The notes under the pieces are model-generated. The model saw nothing but the letters and a program-made list of their open reading frames with translations. It searched no databases and was not told the DNA's origin. DNA of 7,743 bases from Nitrospirota bacterium (GTDB lineage: Bacteria; Nitrospirota; Thermodesulfovibrionia; Thermodesulfovibrionales; JdFR-86), in the NCBI GenBank assembly GCA_030667205.1, contig DAOUWH010000064.1, forward strand, positions 1 through 7,743, read 5' to 3'. A program made the translations under genes and the position numbers. This document shows positions 1 to 6,499 of this stretch, one piece after another; the stretch's first letter is position 1, and each line of letters starts with the position of its first letter.

Positions 1-1
1 A

Positions 2-343
2 ACCCACCCCGAAACCCCTGAGCCCAGGGCCACAATCGAAAAACCCCTTCTCATCTACGGACAAGACCTTATTACCACCGAGACCATGGACCTCGGCGGC
101 GCGAAGGTGGCCATCGCCGAGGGCACATACACCACGTTGCTTGAAAACGTAAACATGCGGGTATTCATCGCCCGAAACTACCTCGACACCAGGGCCCACC
201 GCGAAAAACGCCAGAGGCATTCCTCCGAACTCGACGAGTTCACCGAGAGGGTCCTGAGGATAGAGCACGAGATAATCTCCGCCCACAGGCAAAGGGCCGA
301 TATCGTCATCACCCGCGACTACGACGTGGAAGCGCAGAACTAA
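2..343 (+). CDS. P-loop kinase, uridine kinase/phosphoribulokinase-like (3' end only)
   Basis: The frame is open from the window edge to TAA at 341-343, giving the last 113 residues of a longer protein; the ATG at 86 is probably internal because open frame continues upstream of it. The visible part resembles the C-terminal half of uridine kinase/phosphoribulokinase-type P-loop kinases: a segment ending VAIAEGTYTTLL, like the 'viveGxY' strand in those enzymes, then MRVFIARNYLDTRAHREKRQ, like the strand followed by an Arg-rich lid, and finally HRQRADIVI, which parallels the 'kryADiiIp' strand of uridine kinases. The Walker A motif would lie outside the window, so neither nucleotide binding nor the substrate can be confirmed. 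The gap to the sucrose-phosphate synthase start is only 2 bp, so the two are almost certainly co-transcribed and the kinase may act in the same sugar-phosphate or UDP-sugar supply route (inference). The family call is moderate; the substrate is unknown. Confidence 0.6.
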   Translation, partial: THPETPEPRATIEKPLLIYGQDLITTETMDLGGAKVAIAEGTYTTLLENVNMRVFIARNYLDTRAHREKRQRHSSELDEFTERVLRIEHEIISAHRQRADIVITRDYDVEAQN

Positions 344-345
344 GA

Positions 346-1761
346 ATGCTTGTTGCCTTCCTTAACCCCCAGGGCAACTTCGACCAGAACGACTCTCACA
401 TGACCGAGCACCCGGACTTCGGCGGTCAGCTCATCTACGTAAAAGAGATATCGATGGCGCTTGTGCGGATGGGCGTGAAGGTCGATATCGTCACCCGCCT
501 CATAGACGACCCGGAGTGGCCGGAATTCTCCAGAGCCATCGATCACTACGACGGGTACACCGCAGACCTGCGCATCGTGCGCATTCCCTGCGGCGGGCCG
601 AAATTTTTAAGGAAGGAACACCTATGGGAGCACCTCGATGAGTTTACGGACAACATCCTGAAATTCTACGGCGACGCCATGCCCGCCTTTGCCACCACCC
701 ACTACGGCGACGGCGGCTGGGCCGGTGTGCTCCTTAAGAGGAAGGCCGGCCTGGGCTTTACCTTCACGGGCCATTCGCTCGGAGCGCAAAAGCTCGACAA
801 GCTCGGCATGTCCGCCGACAACGCCGCCGGGATGGAGCGTGAGTTTCACTTCTCAAAACGCATCGCCGCCGAGCGCCTGAGCATGGAGCACGCATTTAAG
901 ATAATCACCTCGACCTCGCAGGAGCGCTTCGAACAATATTCGCACCAGCTTTACGAAGGGGCAGTGGATGTCGGCGACGATAAAAAATTCTCGGTCGTCC
1001 CTCCCGGCGTAAACACTTCCATCTTCAATACAGATGAGGATAGCGGAGACGGGGAGACATACCGAAGTACCGAGAATACTCTTCGGGATAGTAAAAAGCC
1101 ATGTGTTGTCGTATCAAGCCGCCTGGACGAGAAGAAGAACATCCTCGGGGTGGTCGAGGCCTATGCGCATTCAAAGGAGCTTCAGGACAGGGCCAACCTT
1201 GCGGTCTTTATCCGGAGAGTCGACGACCCCTTTGCTGACATCAGCGGCCTTTCTGAGAAGGAGAGGCGGATACTTCAGCCAATCCTGGGGGTAATCGAGG
1301 AGCAGAATATCAGGGACAGGGTTTTCTTCTTCAACATCAAGAGCCAGGTGGGGCTGGCCGGGGCGTACCGCTACTTTGCGGGGCTTAAAAGCGTGTTTGC
1401 GCTTACGGCGTTTTACGAGCCTTTCGGCCTTGCGCCCATCGAGGCCGCGGCCTGCGGCCTGGCGGTAGTGGCTACAAAGCACGGCGGCCCCTCCGAGATA
1501 TTTAAAGACGGCTCCGGAGTGCTCGTGGACCCCTTCGATACCGAAGACATCGCCGCCGGGCTTCTAAAGGGTCTTTCCAATTACGGCCATCTCTTGGAAC
1601 TAGGGCAGAAGCTCGTCAGGGAAAATTACACGTGGGACAGGACGGCCGGAGGGTATCTCTCCGTAATCGAAGAGGGCGCACGAAAGACATATGACAGGGA
1701 GTTCACCATCCCGGCGCTGGAGGACCCGGAGCGCCTGATGAAATATCTTGCGGGCAAGTAG
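346..1761 (+). CDS. sps: Sucrose-phosphate synthase (GT4 glycosyltransferase)
   Basis: Cytosolic enzyme that transfers glucose from UDP-glucose to fructose 6-phosphate, giving sucrose 6-phosphate and UDP. The 471-residue product closely follows, from memory, the bacterial sucrose-phosphate synthase of Halothermothrix orenii along its whole length. Its N terminus, VAFLNPQGNFDQNDS, leads into the donor/acceptor glycine loop GGQ (26-28). Next come TTHYGDGGWAGVLLK and FTFTGHSLGAQK, and the UDP/phosphate-binding SSRLDEKKN (R259, K263, K264). The retaining-GT EX7E motif is E358 and E366 in FYEPFGLAPIEA. Two Rossmann-like halves (GT-B fold) are expected. The start at 346 matches the family N terminus although no good Shine-Dalgarno is visible, consistent with coupling to the kinase gene 2 bp upstream. 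Residues around 225-245 (about 1020-1085) are acidic and locally AT-richer, a variable linker. No sucrose-phosphate phosphatase is in the window. Mannosylfructose-phosphate synthase is a less likely alternative. Confidence 0.9.
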   Translation: MLVAFLNPQGNFDQNDSHMTEHPDFGGQLIYVKEISMALVRMGVKVDIVTRLIDDPEWPEFSRAIDHYDGYTADLRIVRIPCGGPKFLRKEHLWEHLDEFTDNILKFYGDAMPAFATTHYGDGGWAGVLLKRKAGLGFTFTGHSLGAQKLDKLGMSADNAAGMEREFHFSKRIAAERLSMEHAFKIITSTSQERFEQYSHQLYEGAVDVGDDKKFSVVPPGVNTSIFNTDEDSGDGETYRSTENTLRDSKKPCVVVSSRLDEKKNILGVVEAYAHSKELQDRANLAVFIRRVDDPFADISGLSEKERRILQPILGVIEEQNIRDRVFFFNIKSQVGLAGAYRYFAGLKSVFALTAFYEPFGLAPIEAAACGLAVVATKHGGPSEIFKDGSGVLVDPFDTEDIAAGLLKGLSNYGHLLELGQKLVRENYTWDRTAGGYLSVIEEGARKTYDREFTIPALEDPERLMKYLAGK

Positions 1762-1774
1762 GCCGGGCTCTGGA

Positions 1775-1803
1775 TGTCATTGCGAGCGAAGCGAAGCAAT
1801 CTC
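1775..1803. repeat. Dispersed intergenic repeat with short inverted ends
   Basis: This 29-bp element begins TGTCATTGCGAGCGAAG and continues CGAAGCAATCTC. It carries an inverted repeat, ATTGC (1779-1783) against GCAAT (1796-1800), with GCGAAGC-type repetition between. It fills almost exactly the gap between the sucrose-phosphate synthase stop and the convergent HPF-CSD stop. From memory, near-identical sequences recur in many copies in intergenic regions of unrelated bacterial genomes; only one copy is in this window, so the dispersed nature is knowledge rather than something shown here. The hairpin may also separate the two converging transcripts, although it lacks a T-tract. Confidence 0.65.
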
Positions 1804-2370
1804 TTATATGTGGTGCTTGCCTGCGGGCCGGACGGTGCTTGCCTGCGGGCCTTTGTCTCCGGCCTCCTCGGTGAAGCGCACCTCGCTTCCCACCTCAAGC
1901 CTGTCGAAGCCGCCCTCAAGGACGCTGTTTCGGTGGAAGTAGACCTCGTAACCTCCGGATGCCGCGATGTAGCCGTAGTCCCTGTCCGGAAACAGCCGCG
2001 AGACCCGTCCGTGGGGCGGGGCCTCGTGGGCCTTTACCTCGCCTGACTGGCGGCGGGAGTATTCCTCGAGCTGGCGCCTTGCGGCGTCGAAGGCCTCGCG
2101 CAGGGCGAAGGTCATTTCCTCGTGGGCGCCGCTTTCGCGGTGCTCCCGGTTGGCGATTATTTTTTTCTTCTGCGGGAGCAGGACCTCCACGCTCACTTTG
2201 TGGGTCCTGCCGTGGCGCTTGTGGCCGGGCGGGGCCTCGACCACTACCCGGAGGTTCATTATCTTGTCGTAGAGGCGGCCGAGTTTCTCAGCGAGGCGTT
2301 CTATCTCGGCCTTTAAGGTCTCTTCGTGGGGTTCAACGCCCCTCAGGCTTATCTCAAGCGGAACCGCCAT
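1804..2370 (-). CDS. HPF/RaiA ribosome-associated domain fused to a cold-shock domain
   Basis: A 188-residue two-domain protein. Residues 1-105 match the HPF/RaiA (ribosome hibernation) family: MAVPLEISLRGVEPHEETLK at the start, the strand RVVVEAP (41-47), the NREH segment (74-77) and the helix ALREAFDAARRQLEEYSRR. Residues 119-181 form a cold-shock OB fold, with DYGYIA (131-136) as a divergent RNP1 and VYFHRNSV (143-150) as RNP2, closing with GPQASTVR. HPF-type domains bind the 30S decoding region and stop translation in starvation; the CSD would add single-stranded RNA binding. This architecture is a known proteobacterial-type family, so the fusion is real and not a frameshift. A stop codon two codons upstream fixes ATG 2370 as the only ATG start. 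GAGGG abuts the ATG too closely to be a normal Shine-Dalgarno, fitting a very short leader. The last residues RPAGKHHI are encoded by a sequence that duplicates the GPQAST coding segment in another frame. Confidence 0.9.
   Translation of the reverse strand: MAVPLEISLRGVEPHEETLKAEIERLAEKLGRLYDKIMNLRVVVEAPPGHKRHGRTHKVSVEVLLPQKKKIIANREHRESGAHEEMTFALREAFDAARRQLEEYSRRQSGEVKAHEAPPHGRVSRLFPDRDYGYIAASGGYEVYFHRNSVLEGGFDRLEVGSEVRFTEEAGDKGPQASTVRPAGKHHI
1812..1851. repeat. 18-bp direct repeat, 22-bp period, inside a 3' coding end
   Basis: GGTGCTTGCCTGCGGGCC occurs exactly at 1812-1829 and at 1834-1851, separated by GGAC. Both copies lie in the HPF-CSD gene. On the minus strand the upstream copy (1834-1851) encodes GPQAST of the cold-shock domain, and the copy nearest the stop is read in a different frame as RPAGKH. 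The period of 22 is not a multiple of three, so this is not an in-frame amino-acid repeat. Confidence 0.85.
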
Positions 2371-2381
2371 CCCTCAAGCAA

Positions 2382-2410
2382 ATGCTATCAGGGAGGTGGG
2401 GGCGTGTCAA
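2382..2410 (-). promoter_or_regulatory. Sigma-70 promoter of the HPF-CSD gene
   Basis: Reading on the minus strand, a perfect -35 TTGACA (2410-2405), a 17-bp spacer and TAGCAT (2387-2382, 4 of 6 matches to TATAAT) form a good housekeeping promoter. Transcription would begin near 2375, only about 5 bases before the ATG at 2370, so the transcript would be nearly leaderless. This agrees with the missing Shine-Dalgarno at the correct distance. Confidence 0.65.
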
Positions 2411-2428
2411 TAGCCTGGAGACTTCCGT

Positions 2429-2465
2429 TTGAATCGGGGCTGGATTTGTGCTATTAGTTTAGAAT
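2429..2465 (+). promoter_or_regulatory. Probable promoter of the phosphoketolase-acetate kinase operon
   Basis: TTGAAT (2429-2434), a 17-bp spacer and TATTAG (2452-2457) make a moderate sigma-70 match. A second -10 candidate, TAGAAT (2460-2465, 5 of 6), lacks a well-placed -35. Either would give an untranslated leader of about 25-35 bases that contains the strong ribosome binding site at 2486. The -35 elements of this promoter and of the divergent HPF-CSD promoter are 18 bp apart, so shared regulation is possible. Confidence 0.4.
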
Positions 2466-2485
2466 ATATCACCTGATATTTCCGT

Positions 2486-2492
2486 AAGGAGG
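2486..2492 (+). promoter_or_regulatory. Strong Shine-Dalgarno of phosphoketolase
   Basis: AAGGAGG lies 5 bases before ATG 2498, a near-perfect anti-16S match. It fixes the phosphoketolase start and contrasts with the other first genes in this window, which lack a well-placed ribosome binding site. Confidence 0.85.
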
Positions 2493-2497
2493 ATGTA

Positions 2498-4870
2498 ATG
2501 AACGGGCCTTTGTCCAGAGAAGAGCTTGACGCGATAAACGCATACTGGAGGGCGGCGAATTACCTTTCGGTGGGACAGATTTATCTTTACGAAAACCCTC
2601 TCCTCGGGGAGCCCTTAAAGCGGGAGCACATCAAGCCCCGCCTCCTGGGGCACTGGGGCACCACGCCGGGGCTCAACTTTATCTACGCGCACCTTAACCG
2701 CGTGATACAGGAACACGACCTCAACATGCTCTTCATCACGGGGCCGGGCCACGGCGGACCCGGCCTCGTGGCAAACGCGTATCTCGAGGGGACTTACAGC
2801 GAGGTCTACCCGCACGTCTCGCTGGACGCTGCCGGGATGAAGAAACTTTTTAAACAATTCTCCTTCCCCGGCGGAATCCCAAGCCACGTTGCCCCGGAGA
2901 CGCCGGGCTCCATACACGAGGGCGGCGAGCTTGGCTACTCCTTGTCGCACGCCTACGGCGCGGCCTTCGACAACCCCGGCCTCGTGGTGGCCTGCGTGGT
3001 TGGCGACGGCGAGGCAGAGACCGGCCCGCTCGCCGCGGCGTGGCATTCGAACAAGTTTTTAAACCCCGTGACCGACGGGGCGGTGCTCCCGATACTTCAC
3101 CTCAACGGATACAAGATCGCCAACCCCACGGTGCTTGCCCGCATAGACGGGAAGGAGCTCGAAAGCCTCCTAATCGGATACGGGCACAAGCCCTATTTCG
3201 TGGAGGGCTCCGAGCCCGAGGCCATGCACCAGCGGATGGCGGAAACGCTGGATACCGTGATCGATGAAATAAAAAAGATTCAGGACAGGGCGCGGACGAA
3301 GGGCTACATGTCGCGCCCGTGCTGGCCGATGATAGTGCTCCGAAGCCCCAAGGGCTGGACCGGCCCCAGGGAAGTGGACGGCAAGAAGACCGAAGACTTC
3401 TGGCGCTCCCACCAGGTGCCGTTCTCGGACATGGGCGAAAAGACCGGGCACATCAAGCTGCTTGAGGACTGGATGAAAAGCTACAGGCCCGAAGAGCTTT
3501 TCGACGAGCAGGGCGCGCCCGTGCCGGAGCTCCAGGGGCTCCCCCCGAAGGGCGAGCGCAGGATGAGCGCGACCCCGCACGCAAACGGCGGCCTGCTCCT
3601 CAAGGCCCTCAGGATGCCCGACTTCCGCGACTACGCCGTGGATGTGCCCGGCCCCGGCGGGGCCCAGGCCGAGAGCACCCGCGTGATGGGATATTTTGTG
3701 AGGGACGTGATGAAGCTTAACCTCAAGGAGCGGAACTTCCGGGTGTTCGGCCCCGACGAGACGGCCTCCAACCGCCTGGGCGCGATTTTCGAGGTGACAA
3801 AGAAGACGTGGCTTGAGGACACCATCGCCGAGGACGAAAACCTCTCGCCCGACGGCCGGGTGATGGAAATACTCAGCGAGCACACATGCCAGGGCTGGCT
3901 CGAGGGCTACTTGCTTACCGGGAGGCACGGGCTGTTCTCGTGCTACGAGGCATTCATCCACATAGTGGACAGCATGTTCAACCAGCACGCGAAGTGGCTG
4001 AAGGTGGCCTCGCACGAGATCCCCTGGCGTAGGCCCATCGCGTCGCTAAACTATCTGCTGACCTCGCACGTCTGGCGGCAGGACCACAACGGCTTCAGCC
4101 ACCAGGACCCGGGCTTTATCGACCACGTGGTGAACAAGAAGGCCGACGTAATAAGGGTGTACCTTCCGCCCGACGCCAACACTCTCCTTTACGTGACCGA
4201 CAAGTGCCTCAGGAGCCGCGACTTCATAAACGTCATAGTGGCCGGAAAGCAGATGCAGCCCCAGTGGCTGGACATGGACTCGGCAATCAAGCACTGCACC
4301 GAGGGCATAGGGACATTCCAGTGGGCAAGCAGCGACCGGGGCGCGGAGCCCGACGTGGTCATGTGCTGCGCCGGCGACGTCCCCACTCTGGAGACGCTTG
4401 CCGCCGTGGAGTTGCTGCAGGAGTTCGCCCCTGACCTCAAGGTGAGGGTGGTAAACGTCGTTGACCTCATGACGCTTCAGCCCGAGGAGGAGCACCCACA
4501 CGGCCTATCGGACAGGAAGTTCGACGCGCTCTTCACGACCAACAAGCCCATCATATTCGCCTACCACGGCTACCCCTGGCTCATACACAGGCTGACGTAC
4601 AGGCGCACCAACCACAGGAACCTCCACGTGCGCGGCTACAAGGAGGAGGGCACCACCACGACCCCGTTCGACATGGTCGTCAGGAACGACCTCGACCGCT
4701 TCCACCTTGTATCGGACGTATACAAACGGGTGCCGAAGCTCGCGGCAAATGCGGCATACGCCAGGCAGGTCATCCGCGACAGGCTGATCGAGCACAGGCA
4801 GTACATAGAACGGTACGGCGTGGACATGCCCGAGATAAGGGACTGGACCTGGGGGCTGGACAAGAAGTGA
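2498..4870 (+). CDS. xfp: Xylulose-5-phosphate/fructose-6-phosphate phosphoketolase
   Basis: Thiamine-diphosphate enzyme that phosphorolytically cleaves xylulose 5-phosphate (and, in dual-specificity members, fructose 6-phosphate) to acetyl phosphate plus glyceraldehyde 3-phosphate or erythrose 4-phosphate. The 790 residues match the usual 790-825. Family hallmarks in order: GHWGTTPG with H52; TGPGHGGPG with H85; PGSIHEGGELGYSL with H140; the ThDP/Mg motif GDGEAETGP (169-177) with N203 in HLNGYKIANPT; RSHQVP with H305; LEGYLLTGRHG with E469, the probable cofactor-activating acid; and WRQDHNGFSHQDPGF with H530 and H535. The C terminus ends IRDWTWG, as is usual for this family. All expected polar active-site residues that I can place are present, so it should be active. 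Whether it prefers Xu5P or F6P cannot be read from sequence by eye. It is followed by acetate kinase with a 4-bp overlap, the standard partner that turns its acetyl phosphate into acetate and ATP. Confidence 0.97.
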   Translation: MNGPLSREELDAINAYWRAANYLSVGQIYLYENPLLGEPLKREHIKPRLLGHWGTTPGLNFIYAHLNRVIQEHDLNMLFITGPGHGGPGLVANAYLEGTYSEVYPHVSLDAAGMKKLFKQFSFPGGIPSHVAPETPGSIHEGGELGYSLSHAYGAAFDNPGLVVACVVGDGEAETGPLAAAWHSNKFLNPVTDGAVLPILHLNGYKIANPTVLARIDGKELESLLIGYGHKPYFVEGSEPEAMHQRMAETLDTVIDEIKKIQDRARTKGYMSRPCWPMIVLRSPKGWTGPREVDGKKTEDFWRSHQVPFSDMGEKTGHIKLLEDWMKSYRPEELFDEQGAPVPELQGLPPKGERRMSATPHANGGLLLKALRMPDFRDYAVDVPGPGGAQAESTRVMGYFVRDVMKLNLKERNFRVFGPDETASNRLGAIFEVTKKTWLEDTIAEDENLSPDGRVMEILSEHTCQGWLEGYLLTGRHGLFSCYEAFIHIVDSMFNQHAKWLKVASHEIPWRRPIASLNYLLTSHVWRQDHNGFSHQDPGFIDHVVNKKADVIRVYLPPDANTLLYVTDKCLRSRDFINVIVAGKQMQPQWLDMDSAIKHCTEGIGTFQWASSDRGAEPDVVMCCAGDVPTLETLAAVELLQEFAPDLKVRVVNVVDLMTLQPEEEHPHGLSDRKFDALFTTNKPIIFAYHGYPWLIHRLTYRRTNHRNLHVRGYKEEGTTTTPFDMVVRNDLDRFHLVSDVYKRVPKLAANAAYARQVIRDRLIEHRQYIERYGVDMPEIRDWTWGLDKK

Positions 4871-6030
4871 GCTGCCACGTGCTCTGCCTCAACTCCGGGT
4901 CGTCGTCGGTAAAGTTCGCGCTTTACAGGATGTGCGAAGGCGATGAGACGCTCCTGGCGCGTGGAGCGGTCGAGCGCGTAGGCCTTCGGGGCGGGAGCCT
5001 GTGGCTGCGGGACATCGCGAAGGACAGGCTCTCGGAAATCCAGAGCTCTGCCAAAGGGCACGCCGATGCCGTCCGCTCGGCCCTGGAAGCGCTTGAGGAA
5101 CTTGGCCTCCCCGCGCCCGACGCCGTTGGGCACCGCATAGTGCACGGGGGGGCGGAGCACACAGCCCCCGCAGTGGTCGATGCGGCCCTCCTTGAAAAGT
5201 TGAGGGGACTTGTCCCCTTCGCGCCGCTTCACCTGCCAGGCGAGATACAGGGGATAGAGGCCGTGGCCGCGAGATATCCCCGGCTAAGGCAGGTGGCCTG
5301 CTTTGACACCGCCTTTCACCGCGGGATGCCCGAGGCCGCCCAGCGCTTCCCGCTGCCGAACGCTCTCTGGGAGGAAGGGGTAAGGCGCTACGGGTTTCAC
5401 GGGCTTTCCTATGAGTATATCCTCGGGGCGCTTGGCAGAGACGCAACGGGCAGGTTGATAATCGCCCACCTCGGAAACGGCGCAAGCCTGGCCGCGGTCA
5501 AGGACGGAGCCCCCGTTGACACGACGATGGGGCTTACCCCCGCCGGGGGCTTGATGATGGGCACGCGGAGCGGCGACCTCGACCCCGGGATCCTTTTATA
5601 TCTCATGAGGGAGCGGGGATATAACCTTGAGAGGCTCTCTCAAATGGTGGACCACGAAAGCGGCCTCCTCGGGGTATCGGGCATAAGCCGCGACATGAAG
5701 AGCCTCCTTGAAAAACGGGACAAGGAACCGGGCGCGGCGCTTGCGGTGCGGATGTTCTGCCGCCAGCTTAGGAAGCACATAGGCGCTATGGCGGCGGCGC
5801 TTGGGGGCCTCGACACCCTGGTCTTTACCGGGGGCATCGGAGAGAGGGCCGACCCTGTCCGCCAAGAGGTCTGCGAGGGGCTTTCACACCTCGGCATCCA
5901 CCTGGACGCTGAACTTAACGAGCGGCACGCCGGGGTCGTCACCTCGCCCGGAAGCCCCTGCACCGTAAGGATAATCCCAACGAACGAGGACCTGGTAATA
6001 GCCCGCCACACAAACGGGCTGGCCGCCTGA
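4867..6030 (+). CDS. ackA: Acetate kinase
   Basis: ASKHA-fold kinase that interconverts acetyl phosphate + ADP and acetate + ATP. The 387-residue product has the family signatures: N-terminal LNSGSSSVKFALY; GHRIVHGG with substrate-binding R90; FDTAFH with catalytic D147; YGFHGLSYEYI with H178; HLGNGASLAAVKDG; TTMGLTPAGGLMMGTRSGD with R234; FTGGIGERA; and IPTNEDLVIARHT with metal-site E374. These positions sit close to the well-studied Methanosarcina numbering, so nothing essential is missing; the length is slightly under the usual 400. The start is GTG at 4867, whose bases 2-4 form the TGA stop of phosphoketolase (GTGA), implying translational coupling; the next GTG, at 4879, would cut into the first beta strand. 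With phosphoketolase upstream, the gene probably serves substrate-level ATP formation from pentose or hexose phosphates. No phosphotransacetylase is in the window. Confidence 0.95.
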   Translation: MSCHVLCLNSGSSSVKFALYRMCEGDETLLARGAVERVGLRGGSLWLRDIAKDRLSEIQSSAKGHADAVRSALEALEELGLPAPDAVGHRIVHGGAEHTAPAVVDAALLEKLRGLVPFAPLHLPGEIQGIEAVAARYPRLRQVACFDTAFHRGMPEAAQRFPLPNALWEEGVRRYGFHGLSYEYILGALGRDATGRLIIAHLGNGASLAAVKDGAPVDTTMGLTPAGGLMMGTRSGDLDPGILLYLMRERGYNLERLSQMVDHESGLLGVSGISRDMKSLLEKRDKEPGAALAVRMFCRQLRKHIGAMAAALGGLDTLVFTGGIGERADPVRQEVCEGLSHLGIHLDAELNERHAGVVTSPGSPCTVRIIPTNEDLVIARHTNGLAA

Positions 6031-6038
6031 GGGCAGGG

Positions 6039-6059
6039 TTCCGCACTAAAAAAGCGGAA
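6039..6059. other. Short hairpin between convergent ackA and arsC
   Basis: TTCCGC (6039-6044) pairs with GCGGAA (6054-6059) across a 9-base A-rich loop. It sits in the 43-bp gap where the ackA and arsC transcripts meet. There is no T-tract after the stem on either strand, so it is a weak terminator candidate at best. Confidence 0.3.
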
Positions 6060-6073
6060 ACTGTCAGCGGGTA

Positions 6074-6493
6074 TTAAACTATCCCCTCGTCCCTCAAAAA
6101 CTCCTCAATCCGCTCTTTAATCTCGTCCCGTGCGCGGCGGAACTCCTTAAGGACCTCCGCCTCGGTGCCCTGTGCCCTGACGGGGTCTTCGATGGGCCAG
6201 TGGATTCGCCTGACGTCCGGCGGCGTGGCGGGGCAGGTGCTCTCGGCGTTGCCGCAGAGGGTTATCACATAGTCCATCTGGTGCATAAGCCCCACGTCTA
6301 TGTCCTTTGAGTGCTGAGAGGAGATGTCCATGCCAAGCTCCTTTATTACGGCAGCGGCATGGGGATGCACGCCCGCGGCGAAGAGCCCCGCGCTATGGGC
6401 TTCTATGCGCCCCCGGCTGAGGGCCCTCATGAGGGCCTCGGCCATCTGCGAGCGGCAGGAGTTTGCGGTACAGAGGAACATGACTTTCTTCAT
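6074..6493 (-). CDS. arsC: Arsenate reductase, thioredoxin-coupled (ArsC, LMW-PTPase fold)
   Basis: Cytosolic enzyme that reduces arsenate to arsenite using an internal cysteine relay recycled by thioredoxin. The 139-residue product has the phosphatase P-loop CTANSCRS (C8, with R14 closing the CX5R loop). The two resolving cysteines are C80 and C87 in TLCGNAESTCP, and the catalytic aspartate D103 is in HWPIEDP. Spacing matches the Staphylococcus pI258 ArsC cysteines 10, 82 and 89, which separates it from ordinary low-molecular-weight tyrosine phosphatases lacking the C80/C87 pair. Start MKKVMFLCTANS is typical. It is the second gene after the thioredoxin-fold selenoprotein candidate, 6 bp beyond that gene's TAG, and is divergent from arsR. 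No arsenite efflux pump (ArsB or Acr3) is in the window, so export must be encoded elsewhere. Confidence 0.93.
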   Translation of the reverse strand: MKKVMFLCTANSCRSQMAEALMRALSRGRIEAHSAGLFAAGVHPHAAAVIKELGMDISSQHSKDIDVGLMHQMDYVITLCGNAESTCPATPPDVRRIHWPIEDPVRAQGTEAEVLKEFRRARDEIKERIEEFLRDEGIV

Positions 6494-6499
6494 CTATCT

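Noticed and set aside
1748..2046. Plus-strand open frames across the convergent end of the HPF-CSD gene
   Set aside because: They read through the dispersed repeat and antisense to a confident gene; no RBS or known motif.
3170..4015. Long antisense open frame (281 codons) opposite phosphoketolase
   Set aside because: It is a by-product of GC-rich codon use in a clearly conserved gene; its translation shows no recognisable domain and no RBS.
4636..5485. Two roughly 200-codon antisense frames across the xfp-ackA junction
   Set aside because: Arg/Pro/Ala-rich shadow translations of the real genes with no independent support.
6074..6493. ArsC gene as a plain low-molecular-weight tyrosine phosphatase
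   Set aside because: The C80/C87 redox pair and HWPIEDP aspartate match thioredoxin-linked arsenate reductases, and arsR lies next to the operon.
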